A stretch of 64,000 bases of DNA from Actinoplanes lobatus (GCF_014205215.1 NZ_JACHNC010000001.1:4159001-4223000); one strand, 5' to 3'; shown: positions 53,767 to 62,204, counted from the stretch's first letter. Notes: generated by a model not told the origin, from the letters alone. Made by a program: numbers and translations.

Positions 53767-54723
53767 ATGCAGAAGCTCATCCTCCTCGCCCTGGTCGGGC
53801 TCGGCGCCCAGCTGGTCGACGGCAGCCTGGGCATGGCCTACGGCGTCACCTCGACCACCCTCCTCCTCGCGATCGGCACCAACCCGGCGGCCGCGTCCGC
53901 CACGGTGCACCTCGCCGAGATCGGCACCACGCTGGTCTCCGGCCTCTCGCACTGGCGGTTCGGCAACGTCGACTGGAAAGTCGTCCTCAAGATCGGTGTC
54001 CCGGGCGCGGTCGGCGCCTTCGCCGGCGCGGTCGTCCTCTCCGGCATCTCCACCGAGGTCGCGGCGCCACTCATGGCGGTCATCCTGCTGGCACTGGGCC
54101 TGTACGTCTTCCTGCGCTTCACCTTCCAGGGCCTGCCCAAGGGCCAGCTCGGCAAGCCGCTGCGCAAGCGGTTCCTCACCCCGCTCGGCCTGGTCGGCGG
54201 CTTCGTCGACGCCACCGGCGGCGGTGGCTGGGGCCCGGTCGGCACCCCCGCGATCCTGGCCAGCGGCCGGCTCGAACCGCGCAAGACGATCGGCTCGATC
54301 GACACCAGCGAGTTCCTCGTCGCCGTCGCCGCCAGCATCGGCTTCATCTACGGCATCGGCAGCGAGAACATCGACTACGGCTGGGCCTTCGCCCTGCTCA
54401 TCGGCGGCGTCATCGCCGCACCCATCGCCGCCTGGCTGGTCCGCCACATCCCGCCGCGGGTGCTCGGCGCCGCGGTCGGCGGCGTCATCATCCTCACCAA
54501 CACCCGCTCCCTGCTGCGCAGCGACTGGATCGACGCCCCCGACAACGTCCGCTACGCCGTGTACGGCGTGATCTACGTGGTCTGGGCGGCGGCGATCGTC
54601 TACTCGGTGCTGCAGTACCGCAAGCACTCCTCCGAGGACGCGCAGATCATCGCCGAGGCGGAGGCCATCGCCGCGGCCGGCGACACCCCGGACGAAAAGG
54701 ACAAGGCGCCCGCCAACGTCTGA
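53767..54723 (+). CDS. TauE/SafE-family sulfite/sulfonate exporter (TSUP)
   Basis: A 318-residue membrane protein with eight to nine helices. TSUP signature in both halves: LVDGSLGMAYGVTSTTLLLA and VGGFVDATGGGGWGPVGTPA, a clear internal repeat. SHWRFGNVDW lies in the loop. The C-terminal 35 residues are acidic and cytosolic (EDAQIIAEAEAIAAAGD). Exports sulfite, sulfoacetate or similar anions. A functional link to the SsuD-like operon at 14 kb, which would release sulfite, is possible but speculative. Confidence 0.92.
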   Translation: MQKLILLALVGLGAQLVDGSLGMAYGVTSTTLLLAIGTNPAAASATVHLAEIGTTLVSGLSHWRFGNVDWKVVLKIGVPGAVGAFAGAVVLSGISTEVAAPLMAVILLALGLYVFLRFTFQGLPKGQLGKPLRKRFLTPLGLVGGFVDATGGGGWGPVGTPAILASGRLEPRKTIGSIDTSEFLVAVAASIGFIYGIGSENIDYGWAFALLIGGVIAAPIAAWLVRHIPPRVLGAAVGGVIILTNTRSLLRSDWIDAPDNVRYAVYGVIYVVWAAAIVYSVLQYRKHSSEDAQIIAEAEAIAAAGDTPDEKDKAPANV

Positions 54724-54740
54724 CCATCGATCGTACGAAG

Positions 54741-54772
54741 AACGGGTCCCGCCACCAGGCGGGACCCGTTTT
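54741..54772 (+). terminator. Terminator of the TauE/SafE gene
   Basis: AACGGGTCCCGCC and GGCGGGACCCGTT, perfect 13-bp arms with loop ACCA, followed by TT; it also lies just beyond the stop of the convergent WXG100-like gene and can serve both. Confidence 0.85.
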
Positions 54773-54782
54773 CGTGTGCGGC

Positions 54783-55571
54783 TCAGTCGGTGGCCACCTG
54801 CCACGGCCTCCGGGGGTTGATGACCGATTCGCCGACCTTCGGCCACTGGTTCCCAGGCATGCCCTCCGAGTCGGCCAACTCGGATTTGAAGGTGTTAATG
54901 GCGATCTCGAACTGGGAATACGCGTCGTAGATGATCGGCGCGGCTCCCGCCAACATGGTGATCGCCCCGGCCGCCGCGGCGACGACGATGGGCGGCGCTG
55001 CGGGAGCGCCGACCACGCTCCCCGCGGAGACCGCGGCCGCCACGATCCCCACGACGACCGTCACCAGCGCCGCGCCGATGGCGAGAAGGAACACGATCTG
55101 ACTGTGGGCGAGTTCGTGAAGCTGACCCTTCACCGAGGTCGAGAGAGGCATGAATGATTGGGTGGCCAGGCGCTGCGCCTCGGCCGACCGCTCGTAGGCC
55201 CGTGCCGCGGATCCGGAGAAACTGTCGACAGCGGCGCGCTCGCTCGGCGCCATCTTCGCGGCCAGCTCGCTCAACTTCTGACCCACGTCGGTCTCCCACA
55301 TGTCCCCGATGCGGAACAATGCGGGCGGATATCCGGGTTCGGTCAGAAATCTTTGAAGCAGGTCCATGAAGTCGTTGGTGAGGTCGGCCGCTTGGCGGAA
55401 GCCGGCGATGATGGCCTCGGAGACCCCAGGGATGTAGATGAACTTGAGCGCTCGATTGAGTCGCTCCTCCAGTAGCTTGAAGTTGCTCTGGACGTCCTCG
55501 ATGCCGCGTGAGATCGCCTGGTTGGCATCGTGGAATGCCTGTTCGAACGTGCCCGCACCGGCTGCGGTCAT
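54783..55571 (-). CDS. WXG100-like protein with membrane hairpin (ESX-type substrate)
   Basis: A 262-residue protein. Helical N-terminus with FEQAFHDANQAISRGIEDV; centre MWETDVGQKLSELAAKMAPSE (a W-x-T/D-x-G turn) between two long helices, as in WXG100/LXG proteins; then two hydrophobic segments (FLLAIGAALVTVVVGIVAA and an Ala-rich one) and a cytosolic-like end. Likely secreted or membrane-inserting product of an ESX/type VII-like system, or a toxin-like member. The ribosome-binding site is GGGAGG with AGGAAG. It follows the 55576 gene by four bases. Confidence 0.75.
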   Translation of the reverse strand: MTAAGAGTFEQAFHDANQAISRGIEDVQSNFKLLEERLNRALKFIYIPGVSEAIIAGFRQAADLTNDFMDLLQRFLTEPGYPPALFRIGDMWETDVGQKLSELAAKMAPSERAAVDSFSGSAARAYERSAEAQRLATQSFMPLSTSVKGQLHELAHSQIVFLLAIGAALVTVVVGIVAAAVSAGSVVGAPAAPPIVVAAAAGAITMLAGAAPIIYDAYSQFEIAINTFKSELADSEGMPGNQWPKVGESVINPRRPWQVATD

Positions 55572-55575
55572 CTTC

Positions 55576-55944
55576 CTACCTCCCTGGTGGGTCGTTGGTG
55601 ATCGGGCCGATCGCCTCGCCCAGGACGGCTCCGAGACCGGTTGCCGCTTCCCGGTCGGTCTCGTCGATCTGGTCTCTCGCGTTACGCAGGGCCAGTGAGA
55701 GTTCCTCCATCTCGAGGTACCCGTCGTTGAGGCTGGTGGCCACGAACGCTCGGAGTTCCTTATACGTGGCGAGAACGCCCAGTTCGACGCCGACGATGCC
55801 GAACTCGAAACCGCTGAGGCCGAGGCTCTCCGCGGACCGGGCGGCGTCGCCGACGGTCCGGGCGGCGGCGAACCAGAACTGGGAATCACTGTCGAGATCC
55901 TCGAGCGCGGCCCGCACCTCGCCGGGACCGGGTAGATCTCCCAT
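55576..55944 (-). CDS. Small helical protein of the WXG100/YbaB cassette
   Basis: A 122-residue acidic, mainly helical protein: LEDLDSDSQFWFAAARTVGDAARSAESL, a turn FEFGIVGVELGV, then a long helix to RNARDQIDETDREAA (quoted in part). Its size and helix-turn-helix shape resemble WXG100/EspC-like partners, with FW near residue 24. No signal peptide. GGAGG lies seven bases upstream of the ATG. Middle gene of three; function inferred from position only. Confidence 0.7.
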   Translation of the reverse strand: MGDLPGPGEVRAALEDLDSDSQFWFAAARTVGDAARSAESLGLSGFEFGIVGVELGVLATYKELRAFVATSLNDGYLEMEELSLALRNARDQIDETDREAATGLGAVLGEAIGPITNDPPGR

Positions 55945-55964
55945 CCCGACACCTCCTCGTTTCG

Positions 55965-56654
55965 TCAGTCACCGGTTACACGGCGGATGAAGTTCTCTGG
56001 ATCGCGGGCCAGTCTCCGCACCTCGTCGAGATGCGGTGTGCGGGTGGACGTGGCCTCGTCGTCCGCCGCGATCGCCCGGTAGGCCTGCCGGCAGGCCGCC
56101 TCGATCTCGTCCGCCACCTGCCGGCCACTGGCCTCCGACCGCAGCCAGCGTTCGTCGATCTCCACCGTGGTGAGGTGGCTTCCGGTCAGGGTGATGGTGA
56201 CCCGGCCGGAGTGGCTCCGGCCGGTCGTCGTGCGTTGGGCGGAGGCCTGCACATGCTCGGCATAGGCGCCGATTTCGGCGAAGGCTTCGGTGACCGTCCG
56301 CAGGAGGTCGTGCAGCCGGGGATCCGGAGCGCCATCGAACCGCGGCCGGACCGCTGGTCCGGTCGGTCCGGCCGCCGGCCGGGCCGGGGGAGGAGGCCTG
56401 CGCACGTCCTCGGCCCAGGCCGCCGCCTGCTTCGCGAGAGCGTCTCCGGCGGCAGCCAGGACGGCCGGCGCCACAGCCTCGGGAGAGAACCGACGGCGCC
56501 AGTCACGGTGGATCTCCACAGCGTCCAGCCGCCCGGTCTCGTCGACCCGCACCTCCACCGTGCCGGTCTCGTCCATGCCGATCGCGGACCGTGGCTCGCG
56601 AACGAAGGACTGGGCCGCGCTCTGCAATCGCCGTAGATCGTCCAAGCCGCTCAT
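55965..56654 (-). CDS. YbaB/EbfC-family DNA-binding protein
   Basis: A 229-residue protein with two YbaB-like halves: TGTVEVRVDETGRLDAVEIH with DWRRRFSPEAVAPAVLAA, and SGRVTITLTGSHLTTVEID with ERWLRSEASGRQVADEIEAA (each quoted in part), joined by a proline-rich linker. In actinobacteria YbaB-like proteins often precede WXG100 genes, as EspG or nucleoid-like chaperones or regulators. It is the first gene of this three-gene unit and probably helps control or chaperone the two helical proteins. Confidence 0.82.
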   Translation of the reverse strand: MSGLDDLRRLQSAAQSFVREPRSAIGMDETGTVEVRVDETGRLDAVEIHRDWRRRFSPEAVAPAVLAAAGDALAKQAAAWAEDVRRPPPPARPAAGPTGPAVRPRFDGAPDPRLHDLLRTVTEAFAEIGAYAEHVQASAQRTTTGRSHSGRVTITLTGSHLTTVEIDERWLRSEASGRQVADEIEAACRQAYRAIAADDEATSTRTPHLDEVRRLARDPENFIRRVTGD

Positions 56655-56777
56655 AGGCCCCACCCCCCGAATGACGTCCAACGCGGAAATTACCACGGCA
56701 GACCTATTACGTATTGACATACGCTTTTGATCTTTCTCCGGCTCACGGGTGCTGTGCCGTTCTGATTCAATGTCGGG

Positions 56778-57371
56778 ATGCAACCGCGATCCGGCTCCGT
56801 GTCCCAGAGCTTGCCTCTCTTCATCATCGTGATTTCACTCATGCCGCTATTCCTGATTTGTGGTGGCTTCTTGGCTTGGTTTCTTGTCCTGCCCAGCTTG
56901 CAGGGCGGCGCACGATGGGAAGCGGCAAACCCGAGTTGCCCGGTTCTGGACACAGCGATTGCCGCCCGTCTGGGTGTCGCCACTCAGGCGGAGAAACCGG
57001 TGTTCGATCCGGACGCGACAACGCCCTTCGCCTCGTGCGGCTATGGGGCTGCTGGGACGGCGGACGTGACCCTGGCTGTGGCAGTAGAGGTCACGACGCC
57101 CGGAGCGCTGCAGGACGCGCACGACAAGGCCTTGGACGAGTTGGAGGAGAGCGCGAGGCGGCTGAACCCGATCGGGGCGCAGCAGGCGGATCAGATATTC
57201 GGTGAGCCTGACGTAGTTGAGAGGCTGGAAATGGTCAGTGTGGTCGACAATGCGGTGATCGAGATCAAATTCGATTATCCCGACGATCAGCCTCTCGACG
57301 CTGCCGCGAAAGCGGCTCTTCGTGATCCATTGCAGTCCGTTACTGATCAGGCTGTTGCTAATCTTGGTTGA
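56778..57371 (+). CDS. Single-pass membrane protein of unknown function
   Basis: A 197-residue protein: short N-terminus, one membrane helix (LFIIVISLMPLFLICGGFLA, about 14-33), then an outer domain with two cysteines (NPSCPVLD and FASCGYG) that may pair. No recognised family; the shape resembles lipoprotein-like DUF3558-type proteins. Base composition is lower in GC than the neighbours. The ATG lacks a clear Shine-Dalgarno. Transcribed away from the WXG100/YbaB unit. Confidence 0.75.
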   Translation: MQPRSGSVSQSLPLFIIVISLMPLFLICGGFLAWFLVLPSLQGGARWEAANPSCPVLDTAIAARLGVATQAEKPVFDPDATTPFASCGYGAAGTADVTLAVAVEVTTPGALQDAHDKALDELEESARRLNPIGAQQADQIFGEPDVVERLEMVSVVDNAVIEIKFDYPDDQPLDAAAKAALRDPLQSVTDQAVANLG

Positions 57372-57385
57372 TCAATTCCCGGGGG

Positions 57386-58315
57386 TCAGAGATCGGGGGA
57401 ATCCGCCGGCGCCATGATTCGCAGCGCGTTCGGGTCGACCGCCACCCGCAGCGGCGTCTCCCCGCACGGCTCCCCGTCCACCTCCACCTGCGCCGGCCGG
57501 TCGGTCTCCAGCCACAACTCGCCGACCGCCAGGAACGGCTGCTCCCGCAGCGTCCGCCGGTGCCCGGTCAGGGCGTTGCGCGCCGTCTCCCGCAGCAGGT
57601 GGAACTTGCCCGACCCGCCGACCGGATAGGCGACCAGCAGGCGGTCGTCGGCGTGGGCGTCGGCGGTGATGGGGCGCCCGGCGTGGAAGCCGCCGTTCGC
57701 AACGTACACCTGATGGGTCTTGAAAATGATCTCCCGGCCGTCGGCGCGGACCGTGGCCCGTAGCGGGCGATGCTTGGTGAGCAGGCCGAGTGCCGTGATC
57801 GGGTAGGCGATCCGGCCGATCGCCCGCTTCAGCCGGCTGGGCACGTTGATCATGATTTCGGCGGAGAGGCCGACGCCGACGTGGTTGGTGAACGGCATGT
57901 CGCCGGCGATGCCCAGGTCCACGTCGATGACCTTGCCGTCGACGAGAGTGGCGATCGCCTGGTCCAGGCCCGGCTCGATCCGGACCGTACGCGCGAAGTT
58001 GTTCGTGGTCCCCAACGGCAGCAGGCCGAGCGCCACATCCCGGTGCGCCAGCATCCGGCCGGCCGTGCTCATGGTGCCGTCCCCACCGCCGGCGACCAGC
58101 AGATCCGGCTTGTGGGCGAGCGCGGCGGCCAGCGAGTTCTCCAGTTCGCCGGGCCGGTCCACGGCGTACGCCCCGAGCAACTCGAACCCGGCGGCCAGCA
58201 GGCGGGCGTGCGCGTCGGCGTACAGTTGCCGGCCACGACGCGACCGGGCGTTGACCACGAGGGCCGCCCGCCGCTCGCGCCGGATGTCCTCGGTCAGCTG
58301 CTGCTTCGTCCGCAC
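57386..58315 (-). CDS. Diacylglycerol kinase-family lipid kinase
   Basis: A 309-residue cytosolic or membrane-associated kinase that phosphorylates diacylglycerol, sphingosine-like or related lipids. ALVVNARSRRGRQ at the start, VAGGGDGTMSTAGRML carries the GGGDGT ATP loop, and LLPLGTTNNFARTV and FHAGRPITADAHADD are further family motifs; the C-terminal domain has VEVDGEPCGETPLRV. GTG start, no clear ribosome-binding site. It starts 23 bases after the P450 stop and is probably its co-transcribed neighbour. Confidence 0.93.
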   Translation of the reverse strand: MRTKQQLTEDIRRERRAALVVNARSRRGRQLYADAHARLLAAGFELLGAYAVDRPGELENSLAAALAHKPDLLVAGGGDGTMSTAGRMLAHRDVALGLLPLGTTNNFARTVRIEPGLDQAIATLVDGKVIDVDLGIAGDMPFTNHVGVGLSAEIMINVPSRLKRAIGRIAYPITALGLLTKHRPLRATVRADGREIIFKTHQVYVANGGFHAGRPITADAHADDRLLVAYPVGGSGKFHLLRETARNALTGHRRTLREQPFLAVGELWLETDRPAQVEVDGEPCGETPLRVAVDPNALRIMAPADSPDL

Positions 58316-58338
58316 CGGCCGACCCTACCGTTACGAGA

Positions 58339-59514
58339 TCACGAGCGGCTCACATGGACGGCCGCATATCCGCGCAGCACGAACGTCCGCGGTGGCTTCG
58401 GTGGCGCCGCCAAGCGCAGCCCCGGCGCATGGTCGAGCAGGGCGGCGAGCGCGGCCCGCAACTCGATCCGGGCGAGCGGCGCGCCGAGACAGAAATGCAG
58501 CCCGGCGCCGAACGTCATGTGCGGGTTCGGGTCGCGGCCGGCGTCGAACCGGTCCGGCTCCGCGAACACCGCCGGATCCCGGTTGGCCGCCCCGAGCAGC
58601 GCCGCCACCTCGGCCCCCGCCGGCACGGTCACCCCGCAGATCTCCACATCGGCCGCCGCGGTCCGTACGAACAGCTGCGACGGGGAGTCGTACCGCAGCA
58701 TCTCCTCCACAGCGCGCGGGATCAGCGCCCGGTCCGCCCGTACCCGCGCCAGCTCACCCGGATTCCCGAGCAGCGCTACCACACCGTTGCCCAGCCCGTT
58801 GACGGACGCCTCGTGCCCGGCGTTGAGCAGCAGGATCGCCGAAGCCACCAGTTCCTCCCCGGTCAGCCGGTCCGACCCGTCCCGGATCGCCACCAGGTGA
58901 CTGACCAGGTCGTCCTCGGGTTCGGCGGCGCGTACCCCGGCGAGATGCTCCAGATATCCGGCGAACTCCCGGCAGGCCTCCAGCGCGTCGGCCTCCACCT
59001 GCGGGGTGCGGCTGACCTCGTACATCCGCACCATCGCCGCCGACCACGGCCGCAACCGATGCCGATCAGCGGCCGGAACCCCGAGCAGCGCCGCGATCAC
59101 ACTCACGGCGAGCGGCTCCGCGAAGTCCGCCAGCAGGTCGAACTCCCGCCCCACAGCCCCGAGCAGCCGCTCCGCCTCCCCGGCGACCGCCGCCCCGAGC
59201 CGCTCCACATGCCCCCGCGCGAACGCCTTGGCCACCAGCGCCCGCAGCCGCGTGTGCACGGGCGGCTCGTTCTCCATCATCTGGTTGCGGTGCAGCGTGT
59301 TGAACGGCTCGAACACCCCCGCCGGCTCCAGATCCACCCAGAACCGCCCCAACCGCCGATCCCGCAACACCGCATCCACGGCCGCATGCCCGGCCGCCAG
59401 CCACCGCCCACTCCGCTGCCGCCCGATCGGCGCCGCCTCCCGAAGCCGCGCCAGCACCGGATACGGATCACCCACAAACGCCGAATCCCCGAAGTCGACC
59501 TCCACGCCATCCAC
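58339..59514 (-). CDS. Cytochrome P450 (bacterial CYP)
   Basis: A 391-residue soluble P450. I-helix LLLNAGHEASVNG (usual AGxET, here Glu-Ala, so the proton-relay Thr is replaced by Ala or Ser); K-helix ExxR as EEMLR; heme loop FGAGLHFCLGAPLAR with the Cys ligand. VHTRLRALVAKAFA is the C-helix. It requires ferredoxin and reductase supplied elsewhere. GTG start with GAGAG just upstream. Substrate unknown; a secondary-metabolite or fatty-acid hydroxylase is plausible. Confidence 0.95.
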   Translation of the reverse strand: MDGVEVDFGDSAFVGDPYPVLARLREAAPIGRQRSGRWLAAGHAAVDAVLRDRRLGRFWVDLEPAGVFEPFNTLHRNQMMENEPPVHTRLRALVAKAFARGHVERLGAAVAGEAERLLGAVGREFDLLADFAEPLAVSVIAALLGVPAADRHRLRPWSAAMVRMYEVSRTPQVEADALEACREFAGYLEHLAGVRAAEPEDDLVSHLVAIRDGSDRLTGEELVASAILLLNAGHEASVNGLGNGVVALLGNPGELARVRADRALIPRAVEEMLRYDSPSQLFVRTAAADVEICGVTVPAGAEVAALLGAANRDPAVFAEPDRFDAGRDPNPHMTFGAGLHFCLGAPLARIELRAALAALLDHAPGLRLAAPPKPPRTFVLRGYAAVHVSRS

Positions 59515-59836
59515 TTTCTCTCACCCTTCGTTTCCGGGACGCACGTGCCTTTTCCGGTACGCACGTGCCCGCCCCCGAAAACAGCGACCGCCCCGCCCGC
59601 TCCAGGCGGCCTGCCTGCAACTCCAGCCCGTGCCGCCCGCGCCGGGCGATGCTGCCCACTCACCCTCCCTCAATACCGGCTCCCCGGACATCCCTGCCCG
59701 GGGAGCCGGCCCCGGCCCTTCCCCGGCCTTCGTCTGCCGGCCTTCGCCGCCACCCGGCCGCCACCCGGGCCGCCGCCAGCCCTCGCCTGGCCTCTCCGCC
59801 CACCTGTCGTCCGCGCCGGCGCCCGCTCGACCTGCC

Positions 59837-60139
59837 CGCCCGGCCCTTGCCCGGCCGCCGCCCGCAAGCCTTTGCCTGTCGGCCTTGGCCGCCACCCGGC
59901 CTCCCAGCTCGGCTGTTGCCTCCCTGCCCGGCCCGGCCCTGCCCGGCCCTGCCCGGCCCTGCCCGGCCCTGCCCGGCCCTGCCCGGCCCTGCCCGGCCCT
60001 GCCCGGCCCTGCCCGGCCCTGCCCGGCCCTGCCCGGCCCTGCCCTGCCCGGCCTCCCAGCTCGGCTGTTGCCTCCCCGCCCGGCCCTTGCCCGGCCGCCG
60101 CCCGCAAGCCCTTTGCCTGTCGGCCTTGGCCGCCACCCG
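59837..60139. repeat. Nested direct repeats A-B-[array]-B-A
   Basis: Unit A (62-63 bp, beginning CGCCCGGCCCTTGCC) occurs at 59837-59898 and 60077-60139 with one inserted base; unit B (about 28 bp, CGGCCTCCCAGCTCGGCTG) at 59897-59924 and 60049-60076. They flank the 10-bp tandem array, so the whole block is A-B-array-B-A in direct orientation. Confidence 0.85.
59931..60040. repeat. Tandem array of 11 copies of GCCCGGCCCT
   Basis: Eleven perfect 10-bp units in a row with imperfect copies at the edges. A 10-bp period is not a multiple of three, which argues against a protein-coding role, and is close to one helical turn. Likely to vary in number between strains. Confidence 0.95.
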
Positions 60140-60156
60140 ACCCCCGCCCGGCCGCG

Positions 60157-60393
60157 GCGCATCTGCACGACGTGCCCCGTCGCGAGGCCGATGTGTCGGA
60201 TGCGGCGTGGATCGCCGACCTTGTCGAGCACGGCCCCGCCCTGTCGGTGACCGTGTCGAGGCCCGGCCGGCAGCGCAGGCCGCACCCTCGTTCCGCAGCC
60301 GAGGATCCCTTGGCTTGCGGGCCTTCGACCCGTGCCGCCGCGCGCTCGGTGGCCGAGCGAACTCGCGAGAAGCAGCGGTGCGCTACGAGGTGA
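60157..60393 (+). pseudogene. IS110-family transposase remnant
   Basis: The reading HLHDVPRREADVSDAAWIAD with LVEHG (60157-60236) matches the second DEDD segment of IS110/IS1111 transposases (usually GRKTDVSDAAWL). After a scrambled stretch, SVAERTREKQR (60349-60381) matches the following family segment VAERTREVQRL, then a stop. Start, remaining catalytic domain and the Tnp_20 domain are missing, so this is a dead fragment. It links the repeat-rich tract to past IS activity. Confidence 0.65.
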
Positions 60394-60633
60394 GTCCTGA
60401 GCCGCCCGGTAGCCACCCAAGAGGGTTCCGTTCGCGGCCCCGTACAAGCGGAGGCGATCACCATCATCAAGTTCCTTGACCGCGGGATCGGTCCGAGCCG
60501 GGGTGCCGGCGGGCGGTGTTGAAACAGAGGATTTCGGCGCGCATTGGAAGGAGGCTCATCGCGGGCGAATTTGGCATGATCGTCTTCCTGGTGGGGCTTA
60601 CACTTCCTCGCGTCGGCGCAGGAGAATTGAGGT

Positions 60634-62190
60634 ATGCCGCAGCTCCAGTTGTTCACCAAGGAAGAGATTTCCGAAATGCGTGACAGGAGCGCGCGCCGGA
60701 ACCATTCCCCAGTCGCCGAACAATTCCGTAGCGAACACGATCGTCACCGCGCATGGGGTCTACGCAGGCGTCACGCCGAGCGCCTCCGCCGAATCCGCAC
60801 CCGCGACGAGGCGGCTCAGTCGCCCGACCGCGCGCCGGCCAGCAACAGGGCCACCCGCCCGAACACGACCACCTCGCCGCGCCCGGCCACGACCACCTCG
60901 CCGCGCCCGGCCACTCCATCGCGCCCGGCCGAGACCACTCCGCTGCGTCCGGCCGAGACCACGCCGCTGCGTCCGGCCGCGACCATCCCGCCATGCCCGG
61001 TCGAGGCTCAGCCCATACTGGAACGGAGCGGCACGCACCCGGGTGAACGGTCGGCAGCACGAGGTCGGCCGATCAGTGACGGCATGAACCAGCCCCATGA
61101 CTATCGAGCGGAGCCGCGACTCGAGCGGTCGAAGAACACCTCACCTCCGGGACGCACGGCTGGCAGGCTGGCAAATCAAGTGCCTGAGCTGCCCGAATGC
61201 GCCGAGGGTGTGGGCACTCCGGAGTCCCGCGCCCAGCAGATCCGTACACCGGGCCAGCGGGCGGACATCGCTACCGCCGACGGTCCTTCCGCGGACGAAC
61301 TCGTTGATCAGCTCATTGCCCCCGCTGAACGGAACGGCCGGCGGCTTGGACGTAACCGCCCTCCGGCTACACCCGGCCCACCGCTCAACCCCTCCACCAT
61401 CAAGTTAGGCCAATCGTGCCCGCCTGCGGTCAAGCCCGCCAACCACAACCGCGCGCCCGGTGGAGGTCGCCAACCACAACCGCGCGCCTGGTGGAGGTCG
61501 CCAACCGCGACCGCGCGCCTGGTGGAGGTCGCCAACCGCGACCGCACGCCGGGTGGAGGTCGCCAACCGCGACCGCACGCCGGGTGGAGGTCGCCAACCG
61601 CGACCGCACGCCGGGTGGAAGTCGCCGATCATGGCGGCCCACGAACCGACGTCGCGTGGCCGCGTCAGCCACGTTCGGCTGGCCGGGCCGATCCGGCAAT
61701 CGGTCAACGGGATCGGGAGTCCGCTTTCGGTAGCCTTTCTGAACTGGTGGAGGAGGCGACCAGGAATGGGCAGCTGGAGCCGTTCCGCCCTTCGCCGTCG
61801 TGCCGATACATAGCCGACGCCAAGTCCGGTCCGAATTGTTCGCGGTCATCGACGACTGGCGACCGGGTGCGACTGGAAGGCAGAATTCGTTCCACTTTTC
61901 CGCTGCCGCATGGGAATTCTTCGCCACCGAAACAAACCGCCTCCGAGTCGATTCGGTCTCGTCGACCGCCCGGTTCGCTGAGCCGGCCGGGGGCGCCCAC
62001 GGTCTGGGGCGCGCTGGGCGGCCCGGCCAAGCGGCTGGAACTGTTCGCCGGCGCCGGGTTCAGCGACCCGATCCTGGCCGCCGACACCGGGTTCAACCTG
62101 GTGGTGGGCGCTGTGAAGGGCTTACGCCGGAGTTCTGGTGGTGGGCGCTGTGAAGGGCTTACGCCGGAGTTCTGGTGGTGGGCGCTATGA
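60634..62190 (+). CDS. Hypothetical protein, N-terminus credible, remainder low-complexity
   Basis: AGGAGAATTGAGGT immediately precedes the ATG, the best ribosome-binding site in this area. The first 55 residues (LQLFTKEEISEMRDRSARRN, then SEHDRHRAWGLRRRHAERL) look like a real helical domain. From residue 65 on it is Pro/Thr/Arg-rich and runs through a 31-bp repeat array whose period is out of frame, so this part may not be a functional protein. Near the end, KRLELFAGAGFSDPILAAD resembles the C-terminus of a methyltransferase-like protein, perhaps a fused fragment. The frame ends in the 37-bp repeats, overlapping the hybrid kinase gene by six bases. Translation beyond the array is doubtful. 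Confidence 0.4.
   Translation: MPQLQLFTKEEISEMRDRSARRNHSPVAEQFRSEHDRHRAWGLRRRHAERLRRIRTRDEAAQSPDRAPASNRATRPNTTTSPRPATTTSPRPATPSRPAETTPLRPAETTPLRPAATIPPCPVEAQPILERSGTHPGERSAARGRPISDGMNQPHDYRAEPRLERSKNTSPPGRTAGRLANQVPELPECAEGVGTPESRAQQIRTPGQRADIATADGPSADELVDQLIAPAERNGRRLGRNRPPATPGPPLNPSTIKLGQSCPPAVKPANHNRAPGGGRQPQPRAWWRSPTATARLVEVANRDRTPGGGRQPRPHAGWRSPTATARRVEVADHGGPRTDVAWPRQPRSAGRADPAIGQRDRESAFGSLSELVEEATRNGQLEPFRPSPSCRYIADAKSGPNCSRSSTTGDRVRLEGRIRSTFPLPHGNSSPPKQTASESIRSRRPPGSLSRPGAPTVWGALGGPAKRLELFAGAGFSDPILAADTGFNLVVGAVKGLRRSSGGGRCEGLTPEFWWWAL
61438..61623. repeat. Six tandem copies of a 31-bp unit
   Basis: Units of exactly 31 bp at 61438, 61469, 61500, 61531, 61562 and 61593, each starting GCCAACC and ending GGTGGAGGTC (last AAGTC), with a few substitutions that step along the array. 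No spacers separate the units, so it is not a CRISPR array. Period 31 shifts frame each copy. Confidence 0.95.
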
Positions 62191-62204
62191 AGAGCTGACG
62201 CCGG
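62101..62204. repeat. 37-bp tandem repeat copied from the kinase 3' end
   Basis: Two perfect 37-bp units (62101-62137 and 62138-62174, starting GTGGTGGGCGCTGTGAAG) and a third, diverged partial unit (62175-62204) that is the 3' end of the hybrid kinase gene including its stop codon. The array therefore grew by duplicating the gene end outward. Confidence 0.9.

Larger units (their letters stand above)
59515..60156. other. Repeat-rich intergenic tract, no credible gene
   Basis: Nearly all C and G on the plus strand with poly-Pro/Arg/Gly open frames in several phases, none with a ribosome-binding site or a recognisable fold. It holds the 10-bp array and the nested direct repeats described separately. 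Probably non-coding decay next to an IS110 remnant. Confidence 0.7.

Noticed and set aside
59521..60447. Gly/Arg/Ala-repeat proteins on the minus strand and Pro-rich ones on the plus strand
   Set aside because: They are readings of the 10-bp tandem array in several phases, without ribosome-binding sites; all frames are open only because the repeat lacks stop codons.
61438..61623. CRISPR array
   Set aside because: The 31-bp units are directly adjacent with no spacers and diverge progressively; no cas genes are near.
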